Of a stretch of DNA of 39,840 nucleotides, positions 38,967 to 39,840 are shown piece by piece. The notes beneath the pieces are model-generated. The model was not told the DNA's origin. It ran no database searches and saw nothing but the letters and a program-made list of their open reading frames with translations. Source of the DNA: CAVEFW01 sp964579575 (GTDB taxonomy: Bacteria; Actinomycetota; Coriobacteriia; Coriobacteriales; Eggerthellaceae); NCBI GenBank assembly GCA_964579575.1, contig CAZOGL010000013.1:1-39840 (forward strand), given 5' to 3'. Position 1 is the first letter of the stretch. Each line of letters starts with the position of its first letter. The position numbers were made by a program, and so were the translations under genes.

Positions 38967-39840
38967 ATGGCTGATAAGATTATAAAAATACAAACGTGTC
39001 TGCTTGCTGTTCTCCTTCTTTGCATATTCGGTCTTTCTTTTAATGTGACAGCTGCTTATGCAGAAGATATTCAGAGCCAAGGCTCTTATAGCACGGGTGT
39101 GACCTGGGCTTTATACACCAATGGGAATCTTGTACTTGGTGGAAACGGAAAGGTGCCTAATGATGCCTTTAATAATTACAGCACTGAAGAAACCTCCTCT
39201 ATGGGCGATAAAGTTACGAGCGTAGAATTTGGTAAAGGTATTACGGAAATAGGTGCAGGGGCTTTTTCAGGGTGCACTAATCTCAGAACAGCTTCGTTTG
39301 AGGAAGGCTCAAGTCTTAACTCAATTGGTGATTCTGCGTTTGATAGCACATCAAACTTTACTATCACACTCCCTTCAAAGACGATTACCATCGGTTCGAG
39401 TGCATTTGGCCATTCAACAGGCGTAACGGTGAATAATATTCAACCTGGAACAACGATTTCCTCTTATGCGTTTATGGGCGGTAGCAATCTACAATACTGC
39501 ATTAGCGATTACTATTTGTCAGATGATTCATCGAATTACATTGTAAATACTGGAGAAGGCCTCTCCGTTGAGTATTCTGATGGTGCGCTTGCGATTGATT
39601 TAAAGAACTCTAGCCATCAGTCTCCTTGCAATAAAGAAGGCGTTAGGCTTGTATTGAGCGGTAAAAGTGTTGAGCTATCTTCTGTTAAGTCAATTTCATA
39701 CAAGGGTGTTAACGTTATTCAGCCTCTTGAATGCACTAACGTTGAAACCGTTTCCATCGGAGCAGAAGCGACCTCGATCTCTGTCGGCGCTTTCGATGGC
39801 TGCAGCAAGCTTGCGTCCGTCACCTTTGCAGAGAATTGCC
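38967..39840 (+). CDS. BspA-type leucine-rich-repeat secreted protein, cut by window edge
   Basis: The frame is open from ATG 38967 to the last base (291 codons), so the 3' end is missing. AAGGTAGG lies 5 nt upstream of the ATG. A signal peptide (LLAVLLLCIFGLSFNVTAAYA) precedes LRR_5-type repeats: ITEIGAGAFSGCTNLRTASF, LNSIGDSAFDSTSNFTITLP and TISSYAFMGGSNLQYC, resuming with ISVGAFDGCSKLASVTFAEN at the edge. BspA-like LRR proteins of oral and gut bacteria bind host proteins or other bacteria. The gene is distinctly AT-richer than the rest of the window, which suggests transfer. Confidence 0.85.
   Translation, partial: MADKIIKIQTCLLAVLLLCIFGLSFNVTAAYAEDIQSQGSYSTGVTWALYTNGNLVLGGNGKVPNDAFNNYSTEETSSMGDKVTSVEFGKGITEIGAGAFSGCTNLRTASFEEGSSLNSIGDSAFDSTSNFTITLPSKTITIGSSAFGHSTGVTVNNIQPGTTISSYAFMGGSNLQYCISDYYLSDDSSNYIVNTGEGLSVEYSDGALAIDLKNSSHQSPCNKEGVRLVLSGKSVELSSVKSISYKGVNVIQPLECTNVETVSIGAEATSISVGAFDGCSKLASVTFAENC

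Noticed and set aside
1..39840. tRNA, rRNA, insertion sequences or prophage genes
   Set aside because: No cloverleaf, rRNA motif, transposase or phage protein was recognised on either strand.

Overview
The window looks like a draft scaffold from a GC-rich monoderm actinobacterium, most likely class Coriobacteriia. I infer this from the GC-rich codon use with frequent TTG and GTG starts, the rubrerythrin, U32 peptidase, AGCS and DHA2 gene content typical of a gut anaerobe, and large secreted proteins with Asp/Pro-rich linkers. No species is assigned. A 100-N gap at 14862-14961 shows that the sequence is an assembled scaffold.

Layout. 1-539 holds three tandem 65-bp repeats and an AT-rich stretch with many GATAA motifs. 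540-3583 carries a ribbon-helix-helix/nucleotidyltransferase fusion, a TauE/SafE permease and an asparagine-synthase-like enzyme that lacks the catalytic half of its glutaminase domain. 3917-14789 (locus A) is a compact seven-gene run: FecCD permease, ATPase, Tat-type lipoprotein binding protein, ExbB/TolQ/MotA-like channel, DUF2149 protein with an ExbD-like membrane segment, a C-terminally membrane-anchored surface protein, and a 1413-residue secreted protein with GLUG-type repeats and a terminal dockerin. 15070-31840 is mostly housekeeping: U32 peptidase, DNA glycosylase, YfhO, DUF308, rubrerythrin, a PPOX-fold protein, hpt, an MFS exporter, ogt, an MFS-CBS fusion, an AGCS symporter and an OmpR/PhoR-type two-component pair. 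31943-36640 (locus B) repeats the order of locus A with diverged paralogues, but no binding-protein gene lies between its ATPase and ExbB-like genes. Only a 28-codon signal-peptide-like open frame remains there. Locus B runs into a lower-GC tail of secreted proteins (36633-39840), ending in a BspA-type leucine-rich-repeat gene cut by the window edge.

How the genes may work together. FecCD-type importers take up iron-siderophore, haem or corrinoids. In Gram-negative cells they are fed by outer-membrane receptors energised by ExbB-ExbD-TonB. Here an ExbB-like and an ExbD-like gene sit inside the importer operon of an apparent monoderm, followed by wall-exposed proteins, and the arrangement occurs twice. 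The inferred system is a proton-motive-force motor coupled to surface proteins that capture ligand across the cell wall and pass it to the ABC importer. This is the most interesting signal in the window. The ligand and the coupling partner are unknown.

Smaller features include short tandem repeats in front of several genes (14 bp before yfhO, 11 bp before the PPOX gene, 12 bp inside an MFS gene), two candidate leaderless promoters, a possible leader peptide before the DNA glycosylase, and relics of decayed genes at 3575-3693, 28079-28105 and 33947-34033.
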